Assembly: GCF_024606225.1 (NCBI RefSeq)
Contig: NZ_JAGRPU010000022.1
Location: 45,263-109,262, forward strand
Source of the DNA: Endozoicomonas sp. ISHI1
GTDB lineage: Bacteria; Pseudomonadota; Gammaproteobacteria; Pseudomonadales; Endozoicomonadaceae
DNA: 64,000 bases
Direction: 5' to 3'
Shown here: positions 38,701 to 46,125 of the stretch, piece after piece
Layout: every line of letters begins with the position of its first letter
How positions within the stretch are numbered: position 1 is the first letter of the stretch
Position numbers and translations under genes: made by a program
Notes under the pieces: generated by a model
What the model was told of the DNA's origin: nothing
Databases searched by the model: none
What the model saw: only the letters and a program-made list of their open reading frames with translations

Positions 38701-40497
38701 CGGAAAATTTCTAACATTAACCACAGCTTTGCAGAGTATTCCGTGGATGGAGGCCAAACCTGGGACGCAGCGGATCTGGGCGGGGCGCCTGCCGATGTAA
38801 TAGAAATCAAATCTGACTTCCAGCTCACCGGTAAGGTCAGTCTTTCCAGCAGTGATTCAAAGAAGGTCAAGGATGTCCTGAAGAGTGTCCTGAAAGGTGC
38901 GGATTCAGCACAACAGCAAACTCTGGCTAAAGCATGCGGCATAGCCCTTGAGGAACTGAGCACAGCCCTTGAGACAAACAGTGCATTGCCAGAAACCAAT
39001 CTTAATATTTCCGAAACAGTAGAGAACCTTTGGAAAGAAAGAGATTTAGCCGGTTTTTCGATGGGGGTCTCACTACTGGAGTCGCTGCAGACAGAAGTAT
39101 TGGGTGATTGCGAGAAGAGATTGGTCTGCGCTGAGGGTGAAGATTGGCGTGCAGGTTGGCGTGCCTGTACACCGATGGCGGATGCAGTAGGCAATATATT
39201 GTTCAAGAGTAATGAAGATCAAATCACTGAACAGCTTAAATTACTCCATTCAAAAATGGTTGTTAAGGGCGGAGTAAGCCCTCTTCAGTGGCTGGATTCA
39301 ATAATGGATGTCCTGAGGTTTGCTAGATTTGCTATTTTTGCCAAATCTTCGGAAATTCACTTTGCTCGTGAAGCCTTGAAATCGGGATGGTTGAATCCGG
39401 TTCCGACCTATGATAGCCGAACTATTAAAGTCATTGAATATCTTGATCGATTGCAGTGTCTGGAAAATGTCGATGAGTTGAAGGTCACAGTCGCCGGTTG
39501 CCTGAAGAAGTGGTATCAGGAATTATTTTTCAGTGAAAGGAGTAGTCAGGTATGGCGAGAAACTTATAAAAAATTCCAAAAGAGAGAAGGTGATACCTTG
39601 TTCGTGACTGATTGTCATGGTGGTTTTTCGTCATTCCTTGAAAATATAATAGCCAGCACATCTTTACAGCCCGTCTGGACAGATCATCCTGAAGGCGTCC
39701 CCGATATAGAACGAATGCTGGTACACCAACCTGCGTTTGCGCAGTTAATTTCGGGAAAGGCGAACCACCGCCCGGTGATTATAATGGGGCAACCTGCCTG
39801 GAAAGACACAGTGTTTGATGAAATGGCCAATGTCCTCTTTCAACGAAAAGTTGAGACTATCCCGAACTTAAAGCGGTCAATGGAAAAAGCAAGAAGATAC
39901 AGTGAGATATTAGCTCAAATAAACAGCGAACTGAAAGCAGCGCATAGCTCCACCCTTGGTCAAAATGGATACCATTATCGCAGTCAGCACCAACGACACA
40001 ATCAAGACTTTTCTTCAGCCGGGCGATATCAGGATGCAAGAGAAGAATATGAGAAAAAAGAGCTTGAAATCCGCAACAGGTACAAACCCACTCTGGAATC
40101 CCTTGAGACACCGCAGAAAGATGCATTCTCTAAGGATCATTTAAGAACCAAATGCAAGCAAGCGATTCGACAGGCCTTCAGTCATTACCTGTATGAAGTG
40201 ACTCACTCAAAGAATGGTCGTTTGACGTATTGTTGGGCCGATGCTTCCATCAGGGGGAACGGAAGTGATAAAAACTATGGCGCTCATGATCCATCCTCAC
40301 CAGCAGAGCTGTATGCCATGATGTCTGAAATTCGTAGCCCTTCACAGTTTCCGGGGGCTTTGAAGGAAGCGTATTTACGGCAGGCATACAAAGCGGGTAA
40401 TGCTCTGTTTCTCAAATCCGATGAGCTGACAACCATTGCCAGAGAGTTTTTGGACAGTTTGAATTTGAATTCGATCTATCACTCATTGGATGCGTGA
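32773..40497 (+). CDS. Giant AAA/transglutaminase-like protein, paralogue 3 (2,574 aa)
   Basis: Third and longest copy. AAA1: GETGTGKS from residue 955, LVLDEAN, LTGNPNHY. AAA2: GPAGRGKD and VIISEMNLID, with the same altered Walker residues as the other copies. Transglutaminase-like triad: Cys1958 in RQGSCRHR, His in NHSFAEYS, Asp in AADLGG. The extra length lies mainly in a charged, probably coiled segment before the C-terminal block (SAGRYQDAREEYEKKELEIR). The end keeps SHYLYEVTHSKNGRLTYCWA and LNLNSIYHSLDA. After the stop, the shared GAGTTTTTTTGAGA flank precedes the Tol-Pal region. No signal peptide or membrane helix is evident, so the proteins are probably cytoplasmic or delivered by a non-Sec route. 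Confidence 0.85.
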   Translation: MDGRIDGQINKRALALYEGETPKKAKLELLSKEHGDLCRRVTSQLAISSLPTTLSDKVRTVSSADSPFRKASHSFDFRFVASDDEVRQLLVAETGDKHRDVTLISHPDGLSQANLVSRLSISADGRHTLRSGKLFEGSKPLTLVIDIRKLTSEELPKFNDLLDPDNPCLYDKVSQSKRPLGEHVALLVVADPAQLASVGRCDDAPGADFWRRINRPGNTWQFDPENGKDSSMHISEVPPLLAELPCGERVMDDGNTILINCHLHSHWRQLLLGGPGVSEQGRIRHIPGRFELLKDGQRVILKGANWQDLAFEQTIRQMLAQKSYESNGKICQLPDDVHFYQMPVGKDELNSLFQSLFHSLPGLSEEKLDKGLSPNKPKDPIIINQSNIREWLSPIAIVPEGYAVPNTGLLEQVRAGGVVTVTSPLTEALWFCLLGSLHRIRETTGLELRLQVAHTKRQPKALELEETDKYPLFADLHSKEKNSGHAAFSTVTYQQYAQASHWINNHSESPLVIQLNEQTSFSQLFDNIHIASEQKAHFGRRQSELQEALNSGGPVILRGLETNPNLQQLLEPLAVGQPLLVNGQLQAYPEARVTVLWPEFLKSSSPLWRSIIATGEPCPGVDIWGINEVKHDIPRAEMPRKALQQIYEAFKTVPPDLCNPLPELTEGVLNNLILAARRAQRVDQSPKLLPRHWRKAINSVITHGTRQNPSVRDFMKVACWWLLPDACKKPGAHRRSDEGQTASVDPDRLNAIINSAQRLDRAFVRQNLWSLVRASDPSVFKGNVFEALKLSYESPFSWGAEEGSLNRLCAIIVAHAPEKQREAMAYQLEVDPAAAEQYYRLGIRPSGQIKRLQDALASGWQLPLSSGQTRSDTIHALASDCFHIARTAHSDAAAIERIENRLSQSLAWEGSADQPLTALACDLYHGKVSQKDRESRRLSRLHDRLVDSPVIFLQGETGTGKSYFAASMAKASGQASVISLGPSDSEQTLMKRWQWQEQADGDRSMEQQNRMLMEWAKTPHDKDGEYVTLVLDEANLTKTGLQASLNGLWEPEPCVYVNGHPVKVSSKHRVILTGNPNHYTGRQLDPALKEKLPGAYYPPLDQAFLRDRVVEPALVKQLQRHLPDSQINDIAQIASESVMILWQYYQELLPEHAFTPRDLTDICSWVGWYLDRALPVNDSVTGKQINGLIQQSFRDVLGPEISEAHQDALTALDIWFSVRYEPDNTLSNKVHNQTTLHLIQQAFKTFTEQTRPDFDTSGSAVSELVQRLGQDLSRCQQAYHHNRKHDGRQATLIEGPAGRGKDATLNLMIQSVKQQTEQRGESMPEVFLLNACDCSWDRLCEKIQTAKLQGGIVIISEMNLIDSQHLEGELNDILAGDAHPGFHLFATINPPEYSGRKPLSPALKGRFRHLPIRQYSPAELQTIAEKVLPETPQGKIIAKQLTKQHCRLRAYLQRKKLPLQPTSLDLQNLARAVIRGGDFTEEGLHQCINQHYRLYLMAAKISLDELPEPSAQVRALDMSRGELDSELCKWFNQTVSGTDRPWVIRSSDFNSIDEKNHEILVSTHLNEDEARAEIIKRLARTRWQASGLSLQPDASDDILTQALYRYWQQRWFAREFGPMGVEVNSVFPLAKEEAQALKLSASQPYLQEADRQIELWNGRDVQLWPAFWYQMSGLVNHRVEGSIEGSINEASVVGGDNAPEPYNPEVEEKEAPAIDQRTNYECFDRPELYDFRIFDTQDYSCVMYRWWAKDIFVSEKGAVKEIALNDKDIYGVETLTPARLPGRDQPVSLASDQTLATFDWTSGSGRYALPSLTPDDYIVALRIEPDVPYTLVRNQYTGLHTLSVAVAETKQKIQFAYVVEHRGACRKTRTRGVRSAQSTRFDARCSQGMKTVLKEVFENINRQPLKVREPLRTIQKAKNMKQRIVAIKDYCKQFSGNAIPERHKNFFRFLVTQRQGSCRHRVSVFVALCRYFGIPSRKISNINHSFAEYSVDGGQTWDAADLGGAPADVIEIKSDFQLTGKVSLSSSDSKKVKDVLKSVLKGADSAQQQTLAKACGIALEELSTALETNSALPETNLNISETVENLWKERDLAGFSMGVSLLESLQTEVLGDCEKRLVCAEGEDWRAGWRACTPMADAVGNILFKSNEDQITEQLKLLHSKMVVKGGVSPLQWLDSIMDVLRFARFAIFAKSSEIHFAREALKSGWLNPVPTYDSRTIKVIEYLDRLQCLENVDELKVTVAGCLKKWYQELFFSERSSQVWRETYKKFQKREGDTLFVTDCHGGFSSFLENIIASTSLQPVWTDHPEGVPDIERMLVHQPAFAQLISGKANHRPVIIMGQPAWKDTVFDEMANVLFQRKVETIPNLKRSMEKARRYSEILAQINSELKAAHSSTLGQNGYHYRSQHQRHNQDFSSAGRYQDAREEYEKKELEIRNRYKPTLESLETPQKDAFSKDHLRTKCKQAIRQAFSHYLYEVTHSKNGRLTYCWADASIRGNGSDKNYGAHDPSSPAELYAMMSEIRSPSQFPGALKEAYLRQAYKAGNALFLKSDELTTIAREFLDSLNLNSIYHSLDA

Positions 40498-40552
40498 TAA
40501 TAGTGAGGACAATATGAGTTTTTTTGAGACGATAAAGTGAAGGGAAATGCTA

Positions 40553-41029
40553 ATGCTTATAAGAATTCTGCGAATATTCAGTTTCTGTGTTCTGGCGCTC
40601 ACCACCCTGAGTGGGTGTCAGAATATCACTACGGATGCAACCCCAGTAGGACAGGGGATTTATTCTGTACCTTTCTCTGTCACAGAGGCCAGTTGCTCGC
40701 AAGTGCTTCATGGTACCAGCCAGCTACCGATTGATCTGTATCATGCCGGAGTCTGTTATGAGCAGGGCGTCGGTACCACGCCGTCCCTGGCCCAGGCGGT
40801 TGATCGTTACTCTATGGCGGCGCGATGGGGGATTCCGGAAGCTACTCAAGCCCTGAAACGTCTTAACAAGCCGGTCCCGGATGCTGACCTGTTGCAACGC
40901 AGGATAGAGCAGGAAAAGCGCCTGAACCAGCAGAGACTGGATAAGGAAAAAAACGATGCCTATAAGACCAGAGGCGCTTATCCTCCGCCTCATTATCACC
41001 ATGGTTGTGGTCGTTTATGGTGTTATTGA
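40553..41029 (+). CDS. Sel1-like-repeat lipoprotein (158 aa)
   Basis: It has a lipoprotein signal peptide with lipobox LSGC (MLIRILRIFSFCVLALTTLS then GC). The mature part includes LYHAGVCYEQGVGTTPSLAQ and AVDRYSMAARWGIPEATQAL, which resemble Sel1/TPR-like helices. It is followed by a charged QEKRLNQQRLDKEK stretch and a His/Pro/Cys-rich end (PPPHYHHGCGRLWC). ATG 40553 is preferred over 40547 because GAAGGGA is at a better distance. It lies just before ybgC and may be an envelope protein. Confidence 0.75.
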   Translation: MLIRILRIFSFCVLALTTLSGCQNITTDATPVGQGIYSVPFSVTEASCSQVLHGTSQLPIDLYHAGVCYEQGVGTTPSLAQAVDRYSMAARWGIPEATQALKRLNKPVPDADLLQRRIEQEKRLNQQRLDKEKNDAYKTRGAYPPPHYHHGCGRLWCY

Positions 41030-41080
41030 CTTGCCACAGCATCAGGGTCTCTGGCAGTCTCTGATCTGATTTTATGTTAT

Positions 41081-41506
41081 GTGGCCATCCCTGTGACCGA
41101 TACCTTTTCCATTCCCGTTCGAGTCTATTATGAAGACACTGATGCCGGTGGTATCGTCTACCACGTTAATTATCTGAAGTTCATGGAGCGAGCCAGAACC
41201 GAATATCTGCGCAGTACCGGCTATGATCATCAGAAGTTGTTAAAGGAAAAAAAGCAGTTGGTGGTGGTCGATGCTTCCGTTCAGTTCAGGCACATTGCCC
41301 AGCTGGACGACTCTGTCATTGTGACAGTCCGGGTTGAAAGTATGGGCAGGGCCAGAATGGTTTTCCAGCAACAGTGTTTTCTTGAAGATGTCTTACTGTG
41401 TGAAGGCCGGTTCGTCGTGGCTTGCCTGGACAGCCGGAGCAGAAAACCTACGGCGATTACAGAATCCTTACGGAATAAATTAAGTCCTGACGGCAAATCG
41501 CCGTGA
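41081..41506 (+). CDS. ybgC: Acyl-CoA thioester hydrolase YbgC
   Basis: Hot-dog-fold thioesterase encoded at the head of most tol-pal clusters and linked to phospholipid metabolism at the envelope. The 141-residue protein has the catalytic YYEDTDAGGIVYHVNYLKFM signature with the active-site Asp. The start is GTG 41081; no in-frame ATG precedes the motif. It lies 130 bases upstream of tolQ in the canonical order. Confidence 0.95.
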   Translation: MAIPVTDTFSIPVRVYYEDTDAGGIVYHVNYLKFMERARTEYLRSTGYDHQKLLKEKKQLVVVDASVQFRHIAQLDDSVIVTVRVESMGRARMVFQQQCFLEDVLLCEGRFVVACLDSRSRKPTAITESLRNKLSPDGKSP

Positions 41507-41636
41507 GATTGATGGTATTATCCTTAACTGCCTGTTTATCGTGAAAATGCAGTCACACCGTCTGGTCAGATTCCGGAATGAATGTTGAACATCATTTCTC
41601 TAACAAGTATTAATCGAATGAAAAGCGAGGTTTTCA

Positions 41637-42323
41637 GTGGCAGATAGTATGTCCATATGGTCACTGGTAGGCAATGCCAGCTGGATCGTTTTGCTGGTGC
41701 TGATAATGCTGGTGATGGTATCTGTTGTTTCCTGGGTCATGATTGTCCAGCGCGGCATACTCATCCGCTCCGCTCATCAGAACATGCTGGCCTTTGAGGA
41801 TCGCTTCTGGTCCGGAATGGACCTGACCCAGTTATATAAAGAGCTGGACAAAGAAGAAGACCTGGGTGGGCTCGAACAGGTCTTCCGTTCAGGCTTCAGT
41901 GAGTTCACCCGCATGCGCTCCCAGGGTACAGGAGAAGCCGATGCTGTCATGGAAGCGACCCAGAGAGCCATGAGAGTGGCGATCTCCCGGGAGCAGGAGA
42001 AGCTGGAAACGCATCTGCCCTTTCTGGCCAGTGTTGGTTCGACCTGTCCTTATGTTGGCCTGTTCGGTACTGTAGTCGGTATTATGAACTCTTTCCGTGG
42101 ACTGGCCAATGTGCAGCAAGCCACTCTGGCATCGGTTGCGCCTGGTATTGCTGAAGCCCTGATGACCACGGCGGTGGGTCTGGTCGCTGCGATTCCTGCG
42201 GTAGTTGCCTATAACCGTTATGCGTCCAGAGTGGAAGCCCTGCTGGCGAATTACGAAACCTTTGCGGATGAGTTTTCCAGTATTCTTCATCGCAAGGTAT
42301 ACAGTCGTCACCGTGCAGATTGA
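41637..42323 (+). CDS. tolQ: Tol-Pal system protein TolQ
   Basis: Proton-channel component (MotA/ExbB family) that, with TolR, energises TolA during envelope constriction. At 228 residues it has three membrane helices, near 15-37, ~135-160 and ~170-195. The conserved VGSTCPYVGLFGTVVGIMNS lies at the second and APGIAEALMTTAVGLVAAIP at the third. The start is GTG 41637, six bases after GCGAGG. Confidence 0.97.
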   Translation: MADSMSIWSLVGNASWIVLLVLIMLVMVSVVSWVMIVQRGILIRSAHQNMLAFEDRFWSGMDLTQLYKELDKEEDLGGLEQVFRSGFSEFTRMRSQGTGEADAVMEATQRAMRVAISREQEKLETHLPFLASVGSTCPYVGLFGTVVGIMNSFRGLANVQQATLASVAPGIAEALMTTAVGLVAAIPAVVAYNRYASRVEALLANYETFADEFSSILHRKVYSRHRAD

Positions 42324-42341
42324 GGGAGCGAGTAAAAAATC

Positions 42342-42788
42342 ATGGCTCGATCCAGAACCCGGCGCAAGCCAATGTCAGAAATTAACATGGTGCCTTTTAT
42401 CGACATCATGATGGTCATGCTGGTGGCCTTTATGGTCAGCGCTCCGATGTTGACTCAGGGGGTAAAGGTAGAACTGCCCAAAGCAACCAGCAAACCAATG
42501 CCACTGTCTGATGATGCCAAAACCCTGATTATTTCTGTCCAATCCAATGCTGAGTATTTTATCGATCTGGGCGGTAACCATGAAAGTGCCAAAGGCATGG
42601 ATGAAATCAGTGAAAAGGTAGGTAAGGTTCTCTCTGCCAGTCCCGAGACCCGGGTGTTGATTAAAGGGGATCGCAGGGTTGACTACGGCTCGGTCGTTGA
42701 GCTGATGGCCAGGTTACAGGCAGTGGGTGTTAACGATGTGGGATTGATTACAGATCCGGCGTCGCTTAATGAAGGGGCGAAGCGCTGA
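42342..42788 (+). CDS. tolR: Tol-Pal system protein TolR
   Basis: ExbD-family partner of TolQ with one membrane helix. The conserved Asp for proton translocation is in MVPFIDIMMVMLVAFM. The periplasmic domain contains the KGDRRVDYG segment typical of the family. It is 148 residues, starting 18 bases after tolQ. Confidence 0.96.
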   Translation: MARSRTRRKPMSEINMVPFIDIMMVMLVAFMVSAPMLTQGVKVELPKATSKPMPLSDDAKTLIISVQSNAEYFIDLGGNHESAKGMDEISEKVGKVLSASPETRVLIKGDRRVDYGSVVELMARLQAVGVNDVGLITDPASLNEGAKR

Positions 42789-42867
42789 TGACAGTAAGTG
42801 TTACCCCCTGGCTTGACTGTCAGACAGAACAAACCATGATCATGGTATTGTGGAACGCAGGACTGTA

Positions 42868-43686
42868 ATGAAGAAGATTCCATTGATCGGTGCTTTATTC
42901 AGTCATAAGCTGTTTCAGGGTTATGGATTTGCAGGATTGGTTTCCGTACTGCTGCACGTTCTGATACTGAGTCTTCTGTTCTGGGGTTGGTCCTCTGATG
43001 ATGAGTTGAGGATCGTACCGCCAAAAAGTATCAAAGCCAGCGTCGTTGAAATTGCTCAGCCAAAGCCCAGACCGCCAGCACCAACCCCCGTCGTTGACAA
43101 CTCGGCTGAAAAAGCCCGGCTTGCTGAACAAAAGCGCAGGGAAGAAGCCCGCAGGCAGGCCGAAGTCAAAAGACAGAAAGAGCTGGCGCTGAAAAAAGAG
43201 CAGGCAGCCAAAGAGAAAGCAAGAAAGGAAAAAGCAGCTCGTAAAGAACGAGAGCGGCAGCAGCGTCTGGCTGAGGAAAAAAAGAAGAAAAAGCAACAGG
43301 AGGAGTTGCTCAGGCAGCTCGAGCAGGAACGAATTGCCCGTGAGCAGGCACAGGCCGCAGCCGCCGAACAGGCAGAACAAGAGGCTGGAGAAGTGGCTTA
43401 CTATTCTGAACTGCTGCAAAGCCTGATTGCCCGGAACTGGAACCGTCCACCCAGTGCCCGTAATAATATGGTAGCGCTGGTTCAGCTCAGTCTGTCTCCT
43501 TATGGTGATTTGCTGGAAGTAAGGCTGCTTGAAGGCAGTGGTAATGATGCCTATGATCGTTCTGTCGTACAGGCAATACAGAGGGCTGCGCCTTTTCCTG
43601 AATTGAAAAAGATGGAGCGGCGTGTGTTCGATAATAATTTCAAACGCTTTAACTTTAGGTTCAGGCCAGAGGATCTGGTGAGATGA
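42868..43686 (+). CDS. tolA: Tol-Pal system protein TolA
   Basis: Inner-membrane-anchored linker that spans the periplasm to reach Pal and TolB. It has an N-terminal membrane helix (LVSVLLHVLILSLLFWGW), a Pro-rich hinge (PKPRPPAPTP), a ~110-residue Lys/Glu/Ala/Arg-rich helical rod (~65-178), and the C-terminal domain III ending with VVQAIQRAAPFPELKKM. At 272 residues it is short for TolA because of a modest rod. ATG 42868 follows GCAGGA; a GTG at 42850 is also in frame. Its TGA overlaps the tolB ATG. Confidence 0.94.
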   Translation: MKKIPLIGALFSHKLFQGYGFAGLVSVLLHVLILSLLFWGWSSDDELRIVPPKSIKASVVEIAQPKPRPPAPTPVVDNSAEKARLAEQKRREEARRQAEVKRQKELALKKEQAAKEKARKEKAARKERERQQRLAEEKKKKKQQEELLRQLEQERIAREQAQAAAAEQAEQEAGEVAYYSELLQSLIARNWNRPPSARNNMVALVQLSLSPYGDLLEVRLLEGSGNDAYDRSVVQAIQRAAPFPELKKMERRVFDNNFKRFNFRFRPEDLVR

Positions 43687-45152
43687 AGCAACTACTGCAA
43701 TGTTTTTCTGCCAGATTGTCGGGCAGATTGGAAAGTGAACAGGCTGTCTTCAGGGAAGGCATTGATCGTCTTGTTTATTTATTAACCTCTACTGCGATAT
43801 TTTCATGGTTCCGAAGTAGAGCTTTTTTGAGTTCATGGCTGTTCGTTGTCCTGCTGATGTCAATGCAGAGTGTGCAGGCTATTCTTACGATCGAAGTGAC
43901 CCAGGGGAATGACAAGGCTGTCAGGGTGGCCGTGTCGCCCTTCAGCTGGAATGGTAAAAAAATTCTACCGGAAGACATGGCTTCTGTCGTAGAGGAAAAT
44001 CTTCGTCTCAGTGGTCTTTTTGCACCCCTGCCCAGAAAAGACATGCTCAGCTTCCCATCCAGTGCGAAAGATGTCGTTTACCGTGACTGGGATATACTGG
44101 GTGCTTCTTATCTGGTCACCGGACAGGTGAAGCAGGAAGGCAACAGGTTTGAAGTAAACTATCAGCTGTTTGATATTGTTCGCCAGAAAAGCATCCTGAA
44201 AGGCAAGGTGCGAGGCGATGAGAGTCAGCTGCGCGGGTTAGCTCACCATATCAGTGATGCGGTATATGAAAAGATTACCGGTATTCCCGGCGATTTCTCT
44301 ACCCGTATCATGTATGTGACGGCTGATCGTAAAAGTGCTGAGCACACGGATTACCGTCTAAACTATGCCGATGCTGATGGTCAGCGTCAGCGCGAGATAC
44401 TTCGTTCAAGAGAGCCTATACTGTCACCGAGCTGGTCACCCGACGGCAGTCGTGTTGCCTATGTTTCTTTTGAGTCCGGCCGTCCGGCGATCTTTGTTCA
44501 GGAGCTGGCTACCGGTGAACGTCAGAAGATAACGGATTTTAAGGGGTTGAACAGCTCTCCGGTATTTTCTCCCGATGGCAGGCAGTTAGCATTGGTTCTG
44601 TCCAAGGGTGAAAACCCGGACGTGTATGTGATGGATCTGGCCACAAATGAACTCAGTCAGATTACGTCGCATTTCTCGATTGATACTGAGCCGGACTGGA
44701 TGCCTGACGGAAAGAGTCTGATCTTTACATCTAACCGGGGAGGTAGTGCGCAGATTTATCAGGTGGGTGTTAACAGATTGTCGAACGGTACAGTGGTCGC
44801 TGAGGGTAAACCTAAACGACTGACATTTACAGGTAAATTCAATGCTCGTGCTAAAGTATTCCCTGATGGTAAATCGCTGGCACTGGTCCATAAAGGTCAG
44901 GGAGCTACCGAATTTAACATCGCCATTCTGGATCTTGATACTGGGCGATTGCGTCAGCTGACGTCTGCCCGGTTGGAAGATTCGCCCAGTGTTTCCCCAG
45001 GGGGCCGTCGTCTGATCTATGCGGTATCGGGAGGCAAAAACGGAGAGCTTGGCATTGTCACAGCCGATGGTCGGGTAAAATATCGCCTGCCATCGGCCAA
45101 GGGTGATGTCAGGGAGCCGGTGTGGGGGCCGTCAATAGCTACACAGCGCTAA
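43683..45152 (+). CDS. tolB: Tol-Pal system beta-propeller protein TolB
   Basis: Periplasmic protein that binds Pal and regulates its interaction with peptidoglycan. After the signal region, an alpha/beta domain (VAVSPFSWNGKKILPEDMAS) is followed by repeated propeller blades with SPDG-type turns (SPSWSPDGSRVAYVSFESG, SPVFSPDGRQLALVLS, EPDWMPDGKSLIFTSN). At 489 residues it is ~55 longer than typical TolB: the hydrophobic signal core (SSWLFVVLLMSMQSVQA) lies at ~56-72 instead of the N-terminus. ATG 43683 overlaps the tolA stop, which supports that start despite the odd leader. Confidence 0.92.
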   Translation: MKQLLQCFSARLSGRLESEQAVFREGIDRLVYLLTSTAIFSWFRSRAFLSSWLFVVLLMSMQSVQAILTIEVTQGNDKAVRVAVSPFSWNGKKILPEDMASVVEENLRLSGLFAPLPRKDMLSFPSSAKDVVYRDWDILGASYLVTGQVKQEGNRFEVNYQLFDIVRQKSILKGKVRGDESQLRGLAHHISDAVYEKITGIPGDFSTRIMYVTADRKSAEHTDYRLNYADADGQRQREILRSREPILSPSWSPDGSRVAYVSFESGRPAIFVQELATGERQKITDFKGLNSSPVFSPDGRQLALVLSKGENPDVYVMDLATNELSQITSHFSIDTEPDWMPDGKSLIFTSNRGGSAQIYQVGVNRLSNGTVVAEGKPKRLTFTGKFNARAKVFPDGKSLALVHKGQGATEFNIAILDLDTGRLRQLTSARLEDSPSVSPGGRRLIYAVSGGKNGELGIVTADGRVKYRLPSAKGDVREPVWGPSIATQR

Positions 45153-45441
45153 AATCGGGTTGGATTGGTTCGCCGGAGTCAGTCGGGCTTGGCATTCGAG
45201 CATATAATTCAGTAGAGTGAGCCAGCTCTTCACGTGGTCTTGTGCGAATAGTCAGTTTATTCGATCAAATTCATCTGGAGAGCAGGACGCTCTTTCTGGA
45301 TTTCAGGCTGAATAAGTCTTAAGTTCGGCTGAATCCCTTGGTATTCGGGCTAGTCCGAAGTCTGCAGTTCTGATACTGTACTGCATCAATCAATACATTG
45401 ATTTTGATTTACCAACATTGAACGAACAATTGGAGCTTGTC

Positions 45442-46002
45442 ATGCGTTTTGCCAATTTTGTCAAAGCCACCGCACTATCTGCCATTGCACTCTGGCTGGC
45501 TGGTTGTGCATCTACAGGTGGTCAGAGTACTTCTGATGTTGAAGCTACTCCTGAGTACGCGACTGAAGAAGTTGTGATTGAAACCTTCCCTGCTCTCGAC
45601 CCTGCTGTTCAAGCTGTTATCGATAGCGGTGAAATTCAGGCCTCCCCTGAAGAGATCGAACGGTTGCTGGCGCATAAAACCTACCACTTCGGTTTTGACA
45701 GCTCCAAGCTGAAAGAAAGCGATTATAAGGCTCTGGACGTGCAGGCTATTTACCTGAACTCCTCTGAAGGCCGTGGCAAGAAAGTCATCATTCAGGGTCA
45801 TACGGATGAGCGCGGAACCCGCACTTATAACCTGGCTCTGGGCGAACGTCGTGCCAATGCCGTGAAGCACTACCTGGTTTCCAAAAGTGTTTCCCCAAGC
45901 CGTATTGAAGTGATCAGCTTCGGCTTTGAGAAGCCTCTGGATCCAGCTCACAATTCTGCAGCCTGGGCTAAGAACCGTCGTGCTCACATTGTGATCAACT
46001 GA
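45442..46002 (+). CDS. pal: Peptidoglycan-associated lipoprotein Pal
   Basis: Outer-membrane lipoprotein with an OmpA-like domain that binds peptidoglycan. Signal peptide with lipobox LAGC. The OmpA-like domain includes YHFGFDSSKLKESD, QGHTDERGTRTYNLALGERR (contacting diaminopimelate) and the AWAKNRRAHIVIN end. It is 186 residues from ATG 45442, five bases after TTGGAGC; TTG 45418 is in frame but has no ribosome-binding site. The 289 bases before it hold no gene. Confidence 0.96.
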   Translation: MRFANFVKATALSAIALWLAGCASTGGQSTSDVEATPEYATEEVVIETFPALDPAVQAVIDSGEIQASPEEIERLLAHKTYHFGFDSSKLKESDYKALDVQAIYLNSSEGRGKKVIIQGHTDERGTRTYNLALGERRANAVKHYLVSKSVSPSRIEVISFGFEKPLDPAHNSAAWAKNRRAHIVIN

Positions 46003-46125
46003 TGCCCATACATAGCTAAAGAAAAATATTGATTTCATAATGCAGCCATGGCCCATTCATTGGTGCGAAGCCCTTGGGTGGGCGGCATTTCAAACTCATG
46101 GCTGCCCGACAGGGAATGAGACTGA

